A stretch of DNA of 64,000 nt from CAZOOK01 sp964581385 (GTDB taxonomy: Bacteria; Pseudomonadota; Gammaproteobacteria; Nevskiales; Nevskiaceae). The stretch's first letter is position 1. Each line of letters opens with the position of its first letter. This document shows positions 25,653 to 34,712 of this stretch, one piece after another. The stretch covers positions 148,214 to 212,213 of the forward strand of contig CAZOOK010000003.1 of NCBI GenBank assembly GCA_964581385.1, given 5' to 3'. The position numbers were made by a program, and so were the translations under genes. Below the pieces are notes generated by a model. It was not told the DNA's origin, did no database searches, and saw nothing but the letters and a program-made list of their open reading frames with translations.

Positions 25653-25699
25653 TTGACAGCGTTTTGATCGTCTATTTACTGTACCGTCTGGTCGGTAAA
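25653..25699 (+). promoter_or_regulatory. Probable promoter with overlapping imperfect operator for the TetR gene
   Basis: TTGACA at 25653-25658 is followed after 16 bp by TTTACT (25675-25680), a plausible -35/-10 pair for rightward transcription of the TetR gene at 25731. The -10 lies inside an imperfect dyad at 25675-25699: TTTAC...ACC gtct GGT...GTAAA. This is the form expected of a TetR-type operator and is placed to block its own promoter. The same region is the upstream sequence of the divergent DUF1329 operon. Confidence 0.5.
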
Positions 25700-25730
25700 G
25701 TAATCAACTTCCCGGAGTTCGTCACCTGTC

Positions 25731-26297
25731 ATGACACAACAAGGACCCAAGCGCGGACGCCCCAGTTCGCGGGATGCCATGCTCGACGCGGCCGAAGCCG
25801 TGGTCGTCAAGGAAGGCGCCGGCCGTCTCACGCTCGACGCCGTCGCGCGCCGCGCCGGCGTCAGCAAAGGCGGCGTGATGTACAACTTTCCGACCAAGGA
25901 CGCACTGCTGGAGGCGATGATCGGCCGAATCGTCGAACACAATGCGTCCGCGCTGAATGCAGTGTCGAAACAACTGCCGGACATGCCTGGGCGCGCGCTC
26001 AAGGCCTACGTAAAGAACTCGCTACGTGCACCAGACACCGATGATCGCGTCAGCGGCGCATTGCTGGCGGCGGTCACCAACAATCCCAAGCTGATGAGCC
26101 ATGTCGCGGGATATTTTCGCAGCCGCTTCCGCGCGCTTGCGGCCGACGTACCGTTCGAGCGCGCGGCGATCGTGCACCTGGCGACCGAAGGTCTGTGGCT
26201 GCTCGAGCTGATGCACGCCTCGCCGCTGACGAAGAGTCAGCGCACCCGCGTCGCGCGCGCACTGACCCGCGTCGCGGAAGGTGGTTCGCTGTCATGA
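25731..26297 (+). CDS. TetR/AcrR family transcriptional regulator
   Basis: 188 residues. The N-terminal HTH is textbook TetR: KRGRPSSRDAMLDAAEAVVV, then LTLDAVARRAGVSKGGVMYNF with the PTKDALLEAM cap. The ligand-binding C-terminal half (about 60-188) is a helical TetR_C domain of the sort often seen in fatty-acid or xenobiotic regulators. It diverges from the DUF1329-DUF1302-RND operon, with a promoter and dyad between them, so it probably represses both directions (inference). The stop overlaps the next gene's ATG (ATGA). Confidence 0.9.
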   Translation: MTQQGPKRGRPSSRDAMLDAAEAVVVKEGAGRLTLDAVARRAGVSKGGVMYNFPTKDALLEAMIGRIVEHNASALNAVSKQLPDMPGRALKAYVKNSLRAPDTDDRVSGALLAAVTNNPKLMSHVAGYFRSRFRALAADVPFERAAIVHLATEGLWLLELMHASPLTKSQRTRVARALTRVAEGGSLS

Positions 26298-27538
26298 ATC
26301 CGCCGGTGCCGGCTCCGCAACAGGTGCGCGGCACTGTTCTGGACGGAGCGCGGCAATACGCGCGACTGCGGCGCGCCATCATCGGCCTGCCACTGCCGCT
26401 GGCTATCGTTGATCTCGATATGCTCGAAGCCAACGCACAAGCGATGCTGGCACGCGCCGATCCGCTGCCGATCCGCCTCGGATCGAAGTCGATCCGCTGC
26501 GTCGAGATCATGCGGCGCATGCAGCAGCTTTCACCGCGCTTCCGCGGCTTGCTCTGTTACAGCGCGCGCGAGGCGGCGTGGCTGGCAAGCAATGGCTTCG
26601 ATGATCTACTGGTCGCGTATCCGACGGTCGATCGCACCGATCTTGACGCCGTGGCGCAGGCCTTGAAAGAAGGCACTCGCGTAACGCTGATGGTCGACGA
26701 CACGGCTCAGCTCGGACCAATCGTCGCCAGCGCGCGCGCGCGCGGCGTGGTGTTCCGGCTCGCGATCGACCTCGATATGTCATCGACGTTTGGTCCGCTG
26801 CATTTCGGCGTGCGCCGTTCACCGGTGACAACGCCGGAACAGGCGGTCGCACTGGCCCGGCGCATCGCCGCGGCCCCTGATGCCCTGCGGTTGGTGGGGC
26901 TGATGGGCTACGAGGCACAGATCGCCGGTCTGCAAGACGATGTGCCCGGCTACGCGCTACGCAATGTCTTCCTGCGCTGGCTCAAACAGCGCTCGGTGCG
27001 CGAGCTGACGGCGCGGCGCGTGGCCACGGTCAACGCCTTGCGCATCGCTGGCTTCGACCTGGAATTTGTCAACGGCGGCGGCACCGGCAGTCTGGAGACA
27101 ACAGCGGAAGACAGTGCCGTGACCGAAACTGCTGCCGGATCCGGTTTGTATGCGCCGGTGCTGTTCGATCACTTCCACGCGTTCCGCCACACCCCGGCGC
27201 TGTTCTTCGCGCTGCAAGTGGTGCGGCATCCTGCGCAAGGCATCGTCACCTGTGCCGGCGGCGGCTACGTCGCGTCCGGACCAGCCGGTGTCGACCGGTT
27301 GCCGATTCCGGTCCTTCCCGAAGGTGCGGTGTTATTGCCTGACGAGGGCGCCGGCGAAGTGCAGACGCCGGTGCGGCTACCGCCGCACGTGGACGTGGCG
27401 GTCGGCGAGCCGCTGTTCTTCCGCCATGCCAAAGCGGGCGAACTGGCTGAACGGTTTGAACGCTTCTTCCTGATGCGCGCCGGCTCGATTGTCGGCGAGG
27501 TGCCCACCTATCGCGGCGAAGGCCAATGCTTTTTCTGA
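26294..27538 (+). CDS. Alanine-racemase-fold PLP enzyme (D-threonine aldolase/D-serine deaminase type)
   Basis: 414 residues from the ATG that overlaps the TetR stop. The N-terminal TIM-barrel carries PLAIVDLDMLEANAQAML and IRLGSKSIRCVEIM, where the lysine of GSKS is the expected Schiff-base residue. The PLP-barrel region includes LVGLMGYEAQIAG and FVNGGGTGSLE. The C-terminal beta domain is DSD1-like, ending with FFLMRAGSIVGEVPTYRGEG. Members act on D-amino acids, either as aldolases or deaminases; which applies here cannot be told. It is co-transcribed with the TetR gene and the downstream flavoprotein. Confidence 0.82.
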   Translation: MNPPVPAPQQVRGTVLDGARQYARLRRAIIGLPLPLAIVDLDMLEANAQAMLARADPLPIRLGSKSIRCVEIMRRMQQLSPRFRGLLCYSAREAAWLASNGFDDLLVAYPTVDRTDLDAVAQALKEGTRVTLMVDDTAQLGPIVASARARGVVFRLAIDLDMSSTFGPLHFGVRRSPVTTPEQAVALARRIAAAPDALRLVGLMGYEAQIAGLQDDVPGYALRNVFLRWLKQRSVRELTARRVATVNALRIAGFDLEFVNGGGTGSLETTAEDSAVTETAAGSGLYAPVLFDHFHAFRHTPALFFALQVVRHPAQGIVTCAGGGYVASGPAGVDRLPIPVLPEGAVLLPDEGAGEVQTPVRLPPHVDVAVGEPLFFRHAKAGELAERFERFFLMRAGSIVGEVPTYRGEGQCFF

Positions 27539-27554
27539 CGCCGAAAAAATTTTC

Positions 27555-28880
27555 ATGACCGCGGATATCACATCCCCGTCGCTGATGCCGGCGCGCAATT
27601 GGCGCAATTGGTCCGGGCTCGTGCGCTTTAAACCGGCAGCGCTCGGCCAGCCGCGATCACTCGGCGAGTTGCAGGCAGTGATCCGCGAGACTGTGGATGG
27701 CGGGCTCACTATCCGCGTCGCCGGCAGCGGGCACTCGTTCGTGCCGCTGGTTGCAACCGATGGCGTGCTGCTAAGCCTCGACCATCTCACCGGTATCGAG
27801 TCGATCGACGATGGCAACGCGGTTCTTTGGGCCGGCACGCGGCTGCAACCGCTCGGACACGAGCTGTCGACACGCGGTTACGGCATGCTCAATCTCGGCG
27901 ACATCAACAAGCAGTCGATCGCCGGCGCGGTCGCCACCGGCACACACGGCACCGGCCTCGGGCTCGGTTCAATCTCGTCGCAGGTAAAGGCGCTGACGCT
28001 GGTGCTTGCGAGTGGCGACACGGTGACCTGCTCCGCGAACGAAAACCCGGCTCTATTTGCCGCCGCGCGCGTATCGCTCGGTGCGCTCGGCGTAATCGCG
28101 AAGCTGACGATCGCGCTACAGCCGCGCTACAAACTCAGGCTGATCAAGAAGACGATGGATCTCGACGAGTGTCTGGCAGAAGCTCCGCAGTTAGCCGCGG
28201 ATCATCGCCACTTCGAGTTCTACTGGTTTCCGCATACGCGTGTGGCTGGCATCAAGCTCATGGATCCGACAGAAGAGCCGGAGTCCAACCGTGGCTTTAC
28301 CACGGCTACGGAGCTGATCGTGGAAAACGGCGCCTTCGGCCTCGCGTCGCGCATCGCGCGCGCCAATCCAGACTGGGCTGCGCCAATCTCGAAATTCATC
28401 GCGTGGACCATGAAGGGCGACGAAGGCACGATGGTCGCCGATTGCCATCGCGCGTTCTCAAGCCCGCGCTTGGTCCGCTTTCACGAAATGGAATATGAGT
28501 TACCCATCGCAAATGGCGCCGACGCGCTGCGCGAACTTGCAGAGTTCGTCGAGCGCAAGAAAGTGCAGGTGCATTTTCCGGTCGAATACCGCTACGTACG
28601 CGGGGATGACATCTGGCTCTCGCCATTCTACAAACGCGACTCGGTTGCGATTTCCGTACACCAATACGTCGGCATGGATTACGACGCTTATTTTCGCGGC
28701 GCCGAAGCGATCTTCCGCAGCCACGGCGGACGCCCGCACTGGGGCAAAATGCACAGCCTCGCCGCGCCGGAGCTTGCACCGTTGTATCCGCAGTGGGGTG
28801 AATTCCAGCGCGTTCGTCGCGAGCTGGATCCCAAGGGCGTGTTTCTCAATCCCTACTTGAAAACGCTGCTCGGCGCGTAA
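27555..28880 (+). CDS. FAD-linked aldonolactone-oxidase family protein (L-gulono/D-arabinono-lactone oxidase-like)
   Basis: 441 residues. The FAD-binding PCMH domain covers about 20-190: VAGSGHSFVPLVATDGVLLS, LGDINKQSIAGAVATGTHGT. The ALO domain follows, with the C-terminal GGRPHWGKMHSL, a variant of the HWxK motif of aldonolactone oxidoreductases, and DPKGVFLNPYL. No clear covalent-flavin histidine string beyond GSGHS, whose His is the usual attachment site. The ATG at 27555 lies 16 bp after the previous stop. Partner of the PLP enzyme in the same operon; the substrate is unknown. Confidence 0.85.
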   Translation: MTADITSPSLMPARNWRNWSGLVRFKPAALGQPRSLGELQAVIRETVDGGLTIRVAGSGHSFVPLVATDGVLLSLDHLTGIESIDDGNAVLWAGTRLQPLGHELSTRGYGMLNLGDINKQSIAGAVATGTHGTGLGLGSISSQVKALTLVLASGDTVTCSANENPALFAAARVSLGALGVIAKLTIALQPRYKLRLIKKTMDLDECLAEAPQLAADHRHFEFYWFPHTRVAGIKLMDPTEEPESNRGFTTATELIVENGAFGLASRIARANPDWAAPISKFIAWTMKGDEGTMVADCHRAFSSPRLVRFHEMEYELPIANGADALRELAEFVERKKVQVHFPVEYRYVRGDDIWLSPFYKRDSVAISVHQYVGMDYDAYFRGAEAIFRSHGGRPHWGKMHSLAAPELAPLYPQWGEFQRVRRELDPKGVFLNPYLKTLLGA

Positions 28881-28910
28881 AGTAACGGCATCAAATACAC
28901 GGGGCAATGA

Positions 28911-29354
28911 TCAGTTGTGATCTTGACCGGTTTTAAGCACAAGCACCACCTGCACATCCTTGTCTAAGGGCTCCTGAGTCAGATAGCCGATTGCACCCGG
29001 ATTACGCCTGACGGTTTCGATCATCGCATCTTCGTTGTCGAGCGCCTTGGGCTGCAAAGTTTGCCCGGTAAATATCAGCCGCGCCCAGTAGGTATTCACC
29101 TGGGCGACCGTCATGCCGATCAGCAATTGATAGAACTGCTCGTGCGCACCGCTGTCACGCGGCAGATCGAATGCACGCACATAATCGCCGCCGGCAAACG
29201 CATGAGTGCGCCCCATGAATATATTCACCACTTCCTTCTGCGTGAGACTGTGAACCGGATTGGATTTGTTGACCACTACATAAATGTCCGCCCGCGCATG
29301 CGCGGAACTCAACGCCATGAAAGTGCCGACCAGGATGTGGATGAACTTGCGCAT
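28911..29354 (-). CDS. Small PstS-like periplasmic binding protein
   Basis: 147 residues with a signal peptide (about 1-23, ending HARA). The mature part reads DIYVVVNKSNPVHSLTQKEV, then VNIFMGRTHAFAGGDYVRAF, DLPRDSGAHEQFYQLLIG and NPGAIGYLTQE, all typical of the short PBP-like phosphate substrate-binding proteins (about half the size of PstS). Such proteins usually stand beside an outer-membrane porin and a two-component or TonB gene. Here a porin starts immediately upstream with a 2-bp gap, so the pair form an operon. The ligand is not provable. Confidence 0.82.
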   Translation of the reverse strand: MRKFIHILVGTFMALSSAHARADIYVVVNKSNPVHSLTQKEVVNIFMGRTHAFAGGDYVRAFDLPRDSGAHEQFYQLLIGMTVAQVNTYWARLIFTGQTLQPKALDNEDAMIETVRRNPGAIGYLTQEPLDKDVQVVLVLKTGQDHN

Positions 29355-29356
29355 GG

Positions 29357-30727
29357 TCAGAACACGAAGTCCAGCGTGGTGGAAAAAACGTTCGCGTAGG
29401 CAGCGGGAAGGACCGGTGGGATCGCGGGGTCGACGTTATTTCCCCACAACCCCGATCCGTTTGGATAGACGTGAAAATAGTCCCATTGGAATTTCAGCGC
29501 GATCTGGGCGGCAACGTCCCAGCGTGCGCCCAGCGATACCGAGCGCTGGTCAACGCGCGCTAAGTTGGAGCCTTGGGCAGACTGGCTACCGGCGAGCTGG
29601 ATTTGTTCGATGAGCCCCGGGGCAGCGCCCAAGGCAGGCGTCAGATCGGCTGTCCAGTTATATGGAATCGGCGTCCCACTTCGCTTCGGGAGCGCGCGGC
29701 CAATCATTGCAAAAGGGGTGACGGGTCCGATCCGATAGCCGAAGCTGGCATAGCTGCGCCAGCCGTTAACGACTAGAACTTCGCCGTTGACATAGCTGAC
29801 TTCGCCTTGCAGCAGCCACGGGCCGCGATCATAGGTCACGGCCAAACCCATGTAGCGTGTCAGCGTGTGATCGAGCTTCAGCCTGGTACTCAGTTCACTG
29901 GCTGTCGCCGCGTTCTCCGTTTGTCCCAGGCTCGTAAACAACGACTGGATCTGCTGCAGTCCCTGCACCAAATCATCGAGCTGCTGAAAATCAACCAGAG
30001 ACGTGTGCGAGAGTTGATAGCTCAGCTTGACGGTGATTCCGTTGAACTCGCTCGACAACCCCAGATCAAAGATATTCTCGGAACGTGATTTGCTCGGAGC
30101 GTCGGCGGGCGGGACGACTACTGTCGTACTTTGACGCGGTCCGTAAGCGGTCTTGGCGTGCCAGACACTGTTGCCGATCTGCCAAGTTTCCGTTACATCG
30201 ATTCCGTCCACATAAAACACCGGAAGCCATCCATAAAATTCCGTGTTAGGTCGCACCCACGGAAAAGCAAAGCCGACATCACGATAGTTCGCCAGCAGAA
30301 ACAGGTCCTCGCTGGTTCGACCCAGACGCAGGGTCAGATCCGCTATGGGCTGGTACGAAATAAAAGCCCAGTCGACCAGTTGAATGGGCGGGATGCCGTG
30401 GCCCTGCTCTTTGAGTACGAACTGCCCGACCGCTCCCCATTTGGACCCCATCGTGTAATTGGCCTGCATGCCGATGCGCGAATCGGCAAGCGCATCGCCA
30501 TACCCGCCCGACTCTCCCGGCTCCGAGTTATCGCGACGGAATGTCCAAGGCTGGGAAATCTCGGTGTGCTGAGCGCCAACGGTGCCGAAGCCGTTGATCT
30601 GCAGGTTCGGGAGCACATCGATCGCCGCGAAAGCGGGCCGTCCCAGAACCGACGTCACCAAGCAAAGCATCGCAATGCGACGCCGGGCCATGTGAGCGGG
30701 ACGATTTGCTTTCGATTGGGTCGTCAT
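29357..30727 (-). CDS. Outer-membrane porin-like beta-barrel
   Basis: 456 residues. I start at ATG 30727 (MTTQSKANRP), although an internal ATG (MARRRIAML) directly before the signal helix is also possible. The signal peptide ends RPAFAA. The mature N-terminus DVLPNLQINGFGTVGAQHTE, long runs of alternating strands, RLGRTSEDLFLLANYRDVGF and the terminal FSTTLDFVF with C-terminal Phe are porin features. It resembles sulphate/phosphate-type or generic porins encoded with small PstS-like proteins. It is translationally close to the binding protein at 28911-29354. Confidence 0.8.
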   Translation of the reverse strand: MTTQSKANRPAHMARRRIAMLCLVTSVLGRPAFAAIDVLPNLQINGFGTVGAQHTEISQPWTFRRDNSEPGESGGYGDALADSRIGMQANYTMGSKWGAVGQFVLKEQGHGIPPIQLVDWAFISYQPIADLTLRLGRTSEDLFLLANYRDVGFAFPWVRPNTEFYGWLPVFYVDGIDVTETWQIGNSVWHAKTAYGPRQSTTVVVPPADAPSKSRSENIFDLGLSSEFNGITVKLSYQLSHTSLVDFQQLDDLVQGLQQIQSLFTSLGQTENAATASELSTRLKLDHTLTRYMGLAVTYDRGPWLLQGEVSYVNGEVLVVNGWRSYASFGYRIGPVTPFAMIGRALPKRSGTPIPYNWTADLTPALGAAPGLIEQIQLAGSQSAQGSNLARVDQRSVSLGARWDVAAQIALKFQWDYFHVYPNGSGLWGNNVDPAIPPVLPAAYANVFSTTLDFVF

Positions 30728-30847
30728 GATCCGCTTTTTAGTATCCCTATATCGGATTGTCGATCGGAAACTCAATCAGGACGTACTTCTCCCGCCTGCC
30801 GGTGAGCACAAATCATCTGTGCCAAACCGGCAACTGCAAATGCGATG

Positions 30848-30876
30848 AAAAAACCCCGGGGCTCGGATCCAGGGTT
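30848..30876 (-). terminator. Rho-independent terminator after the SCP2 gene
   Basis: Read on the minus strand, AACCCTGG pairs with the downstream CCCGGGGTT-type arm (one G-T pair) and is followed directly by TTTTTT. It lies 22 bp beyond the SCP2 stop codon, in the right orientation. Confidence 0.7.
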
Positions 30877-30898
30877 ATTGTCGTTTGTCAGAATTCGC

Positions 30899-31213
30899 TT
30901 ACAGCTTGGTGGCGTCGAAGAAGTTCGCCATGCGCTGCGCCAGCATCAGATCGCCATCGACCTGCAGCTTGCCGGTCATGAACGCGGTCATGCCATTGAG
31001 TTCACCCATCATCAGCTGAACCATGTCGTTGTCTTCCATGGTGATGGTGACATCGGCGTTCGGCGCGCTGCCGCTGCTGACGCTGCAGGCACCATTCTTG
31101 AGCGTGGCGTAGCCCGGCGTCGAGGTGTTGAACTGGATGACGCAATTGGTGCCGGCGGCGGCATCAGGATTGAAAGCAGCTGGCAGCTTACTGAGCAGTT
31201 CGGTGAAGGTCAC
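30899..31213 (-). CDS. SCP2 sterol-binding domain protein
   Basis: 104 residues, a stand-alone SCP2 domain. The start is GTG 31213 with CAGGAGA before it. Family features are NCVIQFNTSTPGYATLKNGA, ADVTITMEDNDMVQLMMGEL, then NGMTAFMTGKLQVDGDL and MLAQRMANFF, the canonical end of SCP2 proteins. These proteins form a hydrophobic cavity that binds lipids or sterol-like molecules in the cytoplasm. It is monocistronic between a 346-bp upstream region and a terminator. It fits the lipid-handling flavour of the neighbourhood. Confidence 0.92.
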   Translation of the reverse strand: MTFTELLSKLPAAFNPDAAAGTNCVIQFNTSTPGYATLKNGACSVSSGSAPNADVTITMEDNDMVQLMMGELNGMTAFMTGKLQVDGDLMLAQRMANFFDATKL

Positions 31214-31559
31214 GTGGGTCTCCTGGAGTTATTGGGACATGAATGCTAAACATCCGCTGGGAGGACGGCAACCCACTAACGGATGATCACGCCCGCTGCA
31301 TAGCGTCGCGACCGGAAGCTAAAGCGCCCTGGCGCGAGAAGCGAAAGCGACGGTTTGAGCAAATATTACGTGTAAGTATCAAATATTCATCCCATACGGC
31401 TCTTGTCGCCCAGTCGCGCTCCGGGATTCTTAGAATCTTTTTAAAAACCGACACTAACTGCGCATCGCGAGGAGGATCGCGGCGAGCAGCTAGACTTGGG
31501 TGTCGAGTGCGACATGCCGCTTGCGGCCTGATATTGATCAAAATCCAGGCGATTGCGCG
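31214..31559. other. Intergenic region upstream of the SCP2 gene
   Basis: About 346 bp with no convincing gene. It should hold the leftward promoter of the SCP2 gene and the 3' untranslated end of the flavoprotein gene. It is AT-richer in the middle (about 31360-31450). I see no strong hairpin or repeat. Confidence 0.45.
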
Positions 31560-32810
31560 CTATCCGAGCAAGCGCGAACCACGCAGCCATTCCACCGCGC
31601 CCGCACCGGCGCATCGCCCGCTCGCCACACATGCCGCGAGCAGGTAGCCGCCGGTTGGTGCTTCCCAGTCCAGCATCTCTCCTGCGCAGAACACGCCTGG
31701 GCGGGTGCGCAGCATGAGCCGATCGTCTACTGCATCAAACCTGACGCCGCCGGCACTGCTGATCGCCTCGGCCAATGGCCGGGGACGCGTGAGTGTCAGC
31801 GGCAGCGCTTTGATCCACACCGCCAGTTTCTCGGCATCGGCGAAGTCGGCCTTGGGCACCACTTCGTAAACGAGTCCGGTCTTGACGGCGTCGAACCCTG
31901 CGATGCGGCGCAAAGTCTCGCTCAGCGACCGGCCCGAGCGCGGGCGCCCGAGGTCGCGCGCAAGTTGTGCCGCCTCATGCCCCGGCGCGAGATCGAGATG
32001 CAGAACCGCGGCGCCATTCGCATTGATTTCGTCACGCAGCGATGCCGATAACGCATAGATCAAGCCGCCCTCGACGCCGGTCGCGGTGACGATGAATTCT
32101 CCTTGTTGCTGCCGGCGTTCGCCCCTGTCGCCGCGCAGGATCGCCACGACTCGTTTCACCGGCCAACCGGCGAAGCGTTGCGCGAAATGCTCGCTCCAAT
32201 CGATATCGAATCCGCAGTTCGCCGGCTGCAGCCGCTCCAGGTCCACGCCCGCCGCCGTCAGCCACGACGTCCACGCGCCGTCTGAGCCGAGTTGCGGCCA
32301 GCTGCCGCCGCCGAGCGCGAATATCACCGCATTCGAATGCACGCGGCGCTCGCCATCCGGTGTGCGGAATCGCAGTGCGCCGGTTTCGTCCCAACCTTCG
32401 CAGCGATGGCGGACATGGAAACGCACTCCCTGCTCCCTCAGACGACGCACCCAGCCGCGCAGCAACGGCGCGGCCTTGAGCCCGACCGGAAACACGCGGC
32501 CGGAGCTGCCGACGAAGGTTTCGACTCCGAGCTGCCGGGCCCACGCCCGTAGCGCATCGGCGTCAAAAACCTGCAGCCAGCGCGCAACTTCCGGCTCGCG
32601 TCCGATGTAGCGTCGCACGAAGGCGTCGAATGGCTCGGAGTGCGTGAGGTTCAGCCCACCCTTGCCCGCCAGCAGAAACTTGCGGCCGACCGAACCCATG
32701 CCCTCGTAGATGTCGACGTCGACGCCAGCCGCGCGCGCGACCTCGGCTGCCATCAAACCAGCCGGGCCGCCACCGACGACAGCGAGCGTGACTGCGGATT
32801 GTTCATTCAT
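31560..32810 (-). CDS. HI0933-type NAD(P)/FAD-dependent flavoprotein
   Basis: 416 residues, matching the TIGR03862-like subgroup of HI0933/YhiN proteins. The FAD-binding Rossmann motif VVGGGPAGLMAAEVARAAG is at the N-terminus, followed by GSVGRKFLLAGKGGLNLTHS, a family hallmark. The C-terminal MLRTRPGVFCAGEMLDWEAP then TGGYLLAACVASG is the closing dinucleotide-binding signature. The reaction is not established for this family. It diverges from guaA, with about 75 bp between the starts. Confidence 0.9.
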   Translation of the reverse strand: MNEQSAVTLAVVGGGPAGLMAAEVARAAGVDVDIYEGMGSVGRKFLLAGKGGLNLTHSEPFDAFVRRYIGREPEVARWLQVFDADALRAWARQLGVETFVGSSGRVFPVGLKAAPLLRGWVRRLREQGVRFHVRHRCEGWDETGALRFRTPDGERRVHSNAVIFALGGGSWPQLGSDGAWTSWLTAAGVDLERLQPANCGFDIDWSEHFAQRFAGWPVKRVVAILRGDRGERRQQQGEFIVTATGVEGGLIYALSASLRDEINANGAAVLHLDLAPGHEAAQLARDLGRPRSGRSLSETLRRIAGFDAVKTGLVYEVVPKADFADAEKLAVWIKALPLTLTRPRPLAEAISSAGGVRFDAVDDRLMLRTRPGVFCAGEMLDWEAPTGGYLLAACVASGRCAGAGAVEWLRGSRLLG

Positions 32811-32885
32811 TGTGGAATGGTGGCATGAGCGGCGCTCCGCGGGTGTGATCGACTAAAATCACACTTTGAAAAGGCGCCACTCCGC

Positions 32886-34457
32886 ATGAATATCCACGCC
32901 GATAAAATCCTCATCCTCGATTTCGGGTCGCAATACACACAGCTCATCGCCCGTCGCATCCGCGAGCTCGGCGTCTACAGCGAGATCCATCCCTGGGATA
33001 TCGGTGAAGCCGCAGTGCGCGCCTTCGCGCCGAAAGGCATCGTGCTGTCGGGTGGACCGGAATCGGTGACGGAAGCGAGCTCGCCGCGCGCACCGGACTG
33101 TGTATGGAATCTCGGCGTGCCGGTACTTGGCATCTGCTACGGCATGCAGACGATGGCCGAACAGCTCGGCGGCAAGGTCGAGCCGGGACACATCAAGGAA
33201 TTCGGCTATGCCGAGATCCGTGCGCGTGGCCATTCCACGCTGCTGCGCGACATCGAGGATCGCGTCAACGGCGAAGGCCACGGCCTGTTGGACGTCTGGA
33301 TGAGCCACGGCGACCGCGTCAGCGAAATCCCCGTCGGCTTCAAGCTGATCGCATCGACCAAGGATGTGCCGATCGCCGGTATCGCCGACGAGACACGCAA
33401 GCTGTACGCGATTCAGTTCCATCCGGAAGTCACCCATACCACGCAGGGCACGCGCATCTACGCGCGCTTCGTGCACGACATCTGCGGCTGCGGTAGCGCG
33501 TGGACGGCAGGCAACATCATCGAGGACTCGATCGCGCGGGTGCGCGCGCAGATCGGCGGCGGCAAAGTGCTGCTGGGACTATCGGGCGGCGTCGACTCAT
33601 CGGTCGTCGCGGCGCTGCTGCACAAGGCGATCGGCGACCAGCTCACCTGCGTGTTTGTCGACCACGGTCTGCTGCGCCATCAGGAAGGCGATCAGGTCAT
33701 GCAGGTATTCGCCAAGAACCTCGGCGTCAAGGTAATCCGCGTCAACGCCGAAGCGCGCTTCCTCGGCGAACTCGAAGGGATCACCGATCCGGAAGCCAAG
33801 CGCAAAATCATCGGCCGGCTGTTCATCGAAGTCTTCGACGAGGAAGCCGGCAAGATCAAGGACGTGGATTTTCTGGCGCAGGGCACGATCTATCCCGACG
33901 TGATCGAGTCCGCCGGCGCCAAGACCGGCAAGGCGCACATGATCAAGAGCCACCACAATGTCGGCGGCCTGCCGGAGCGCATGAAACTCAAGCTGGTCGA
34001 ACCGCTGCGCGAGCTGTTCAAGGACGAGGTGCGCAAAATCGGTCTCGAGCTTGGACTACCGGCGGAAATGGTACATCGTCATCCCTTCCCCGGCCCCGGC
34101 CTCGGCGTACGCATCCTCGGTGAAGTCACCAAGCGCGCCGCCGACACCCTGCGCCTCGCCGATCACATCTTCATCGAAGAACTGCGCAAGGCCGGCTGGT
34201 ACGACAAGACCAGTCAGGCATTCGCAGTGTTCCTGCCGGTGAAAAGCGTCGGCGTCACCGGCGACGGCCGCCGCCACGAACCCGTCGTCGCTTTGCGTGC
34301 CGTCGAAACCATCGATTTCATGACCGCACGCTGGGCACATCTGCCCTATGAACTGCTGGACATCTGCTCGCGGCGTATCGTCAACGAAGTGCCTGGACTC
34401 TCGCGCGTGGTCTACGACATCTCCGGCAAGCCGCCGGCGACGATCGAGTGGGAGTAA
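32886..34457 (+). CDS. guaA: GMP synthase (glutamine-hydrolysing)
   Basis: 523 residues, the standard length. It converts XMP to GMP using glutamine and ATP. The N-terminal class I amidotransferase has LDFGSQYTQLIARRIRELGV, the nucleophile cysteine in GICYGMQTMAEQ and the histidine in QFHPEVTHT. The ATP pyrophosphatase P-loop LGLSGGVDSSVVAALL follows, and the C-terminal dimer domain ends KPPATIEWE. The gene is intact. Its last 90 bp are repeated at 37031-37120, which marks it as the probable target of an integration event. Confidence 0.97.
   Translation: MNIHADKILILDFGSQYTQLIARRIRELGVYSEIHPWDIGEAAVRAFAPKGIVLSGGPESVTEASSPRAPDCVWNLGVPVLGICYGMQTMAEQLGGKVEPGHIKEFGYAEIRARGHSTLLRDIEDRVNGEGHGLLDVWMSHGDRVSEIPVGFKLIASTKDVPIAGIADETRKLYAIQFHPEVTHTTQGTRIYARFVHDICGCGSAWTAGNIIEDSIARVRAQIGGGKVLLGLSGGVDSSVVAALLHKAIGDQLTCVFVDHGLLRHQEGDQVMQVFAKNLGVKVIRVNAEARFLGELEGITDPEAKRKIIGRLFIEVFDEEAGKIKDVDFLAQGTIYPDVIESAGAKTGKAHMIKSHHNVGGLPERMKLKLVEPLRELFKDEVRKIGLELGLPAEMVHRHPFPGPGLGVRILGEVTKRAADTLRLADHIFIEELRKAGWYDKTSQAFAVFLPVKSVGVTGDGRRHEPVVALRAVETIDFMTARWAHLPYELLDICSRRIVNEVPGLSRVVYDISGKPPATIEWE
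34368..34457 (+). repeat. Left copy of guaA 3'-end direct repeat (possible attL-like site)
   Basis: The last 30 codons of guaA, from SRRIVNEV to the stop. It is repeated in the same orientation at 37031-37120 with only scattered substitutions, mostly silent or conservative (I to V, E to D). The two copies bracket about 2.6 kb with two secreted-protein genes. Confidence 0.85.
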
Positions 34458-34712
34458 GAACGCGCGCTCGAAACAGGTCACCCACAGTATCTTGACTGCT
34501 TAATTCACGAAGGGGTCGAGCGGATGCTTGTGCGCGGAAACCCTTGCCGGCAACAAGTGCCACAGGACTCTGCCACGGCTTGACGAATAATAAACGTAGG
34601 AACTGTGAAGCTGATCACAGTTTGTATGTACGCATTGTGGAAAGATCTCTCCATCGCAATGAGCGCGGATCAAGCGTTATTGCGACATGATTTAATAATT
34701 TGGGGGTTCACA

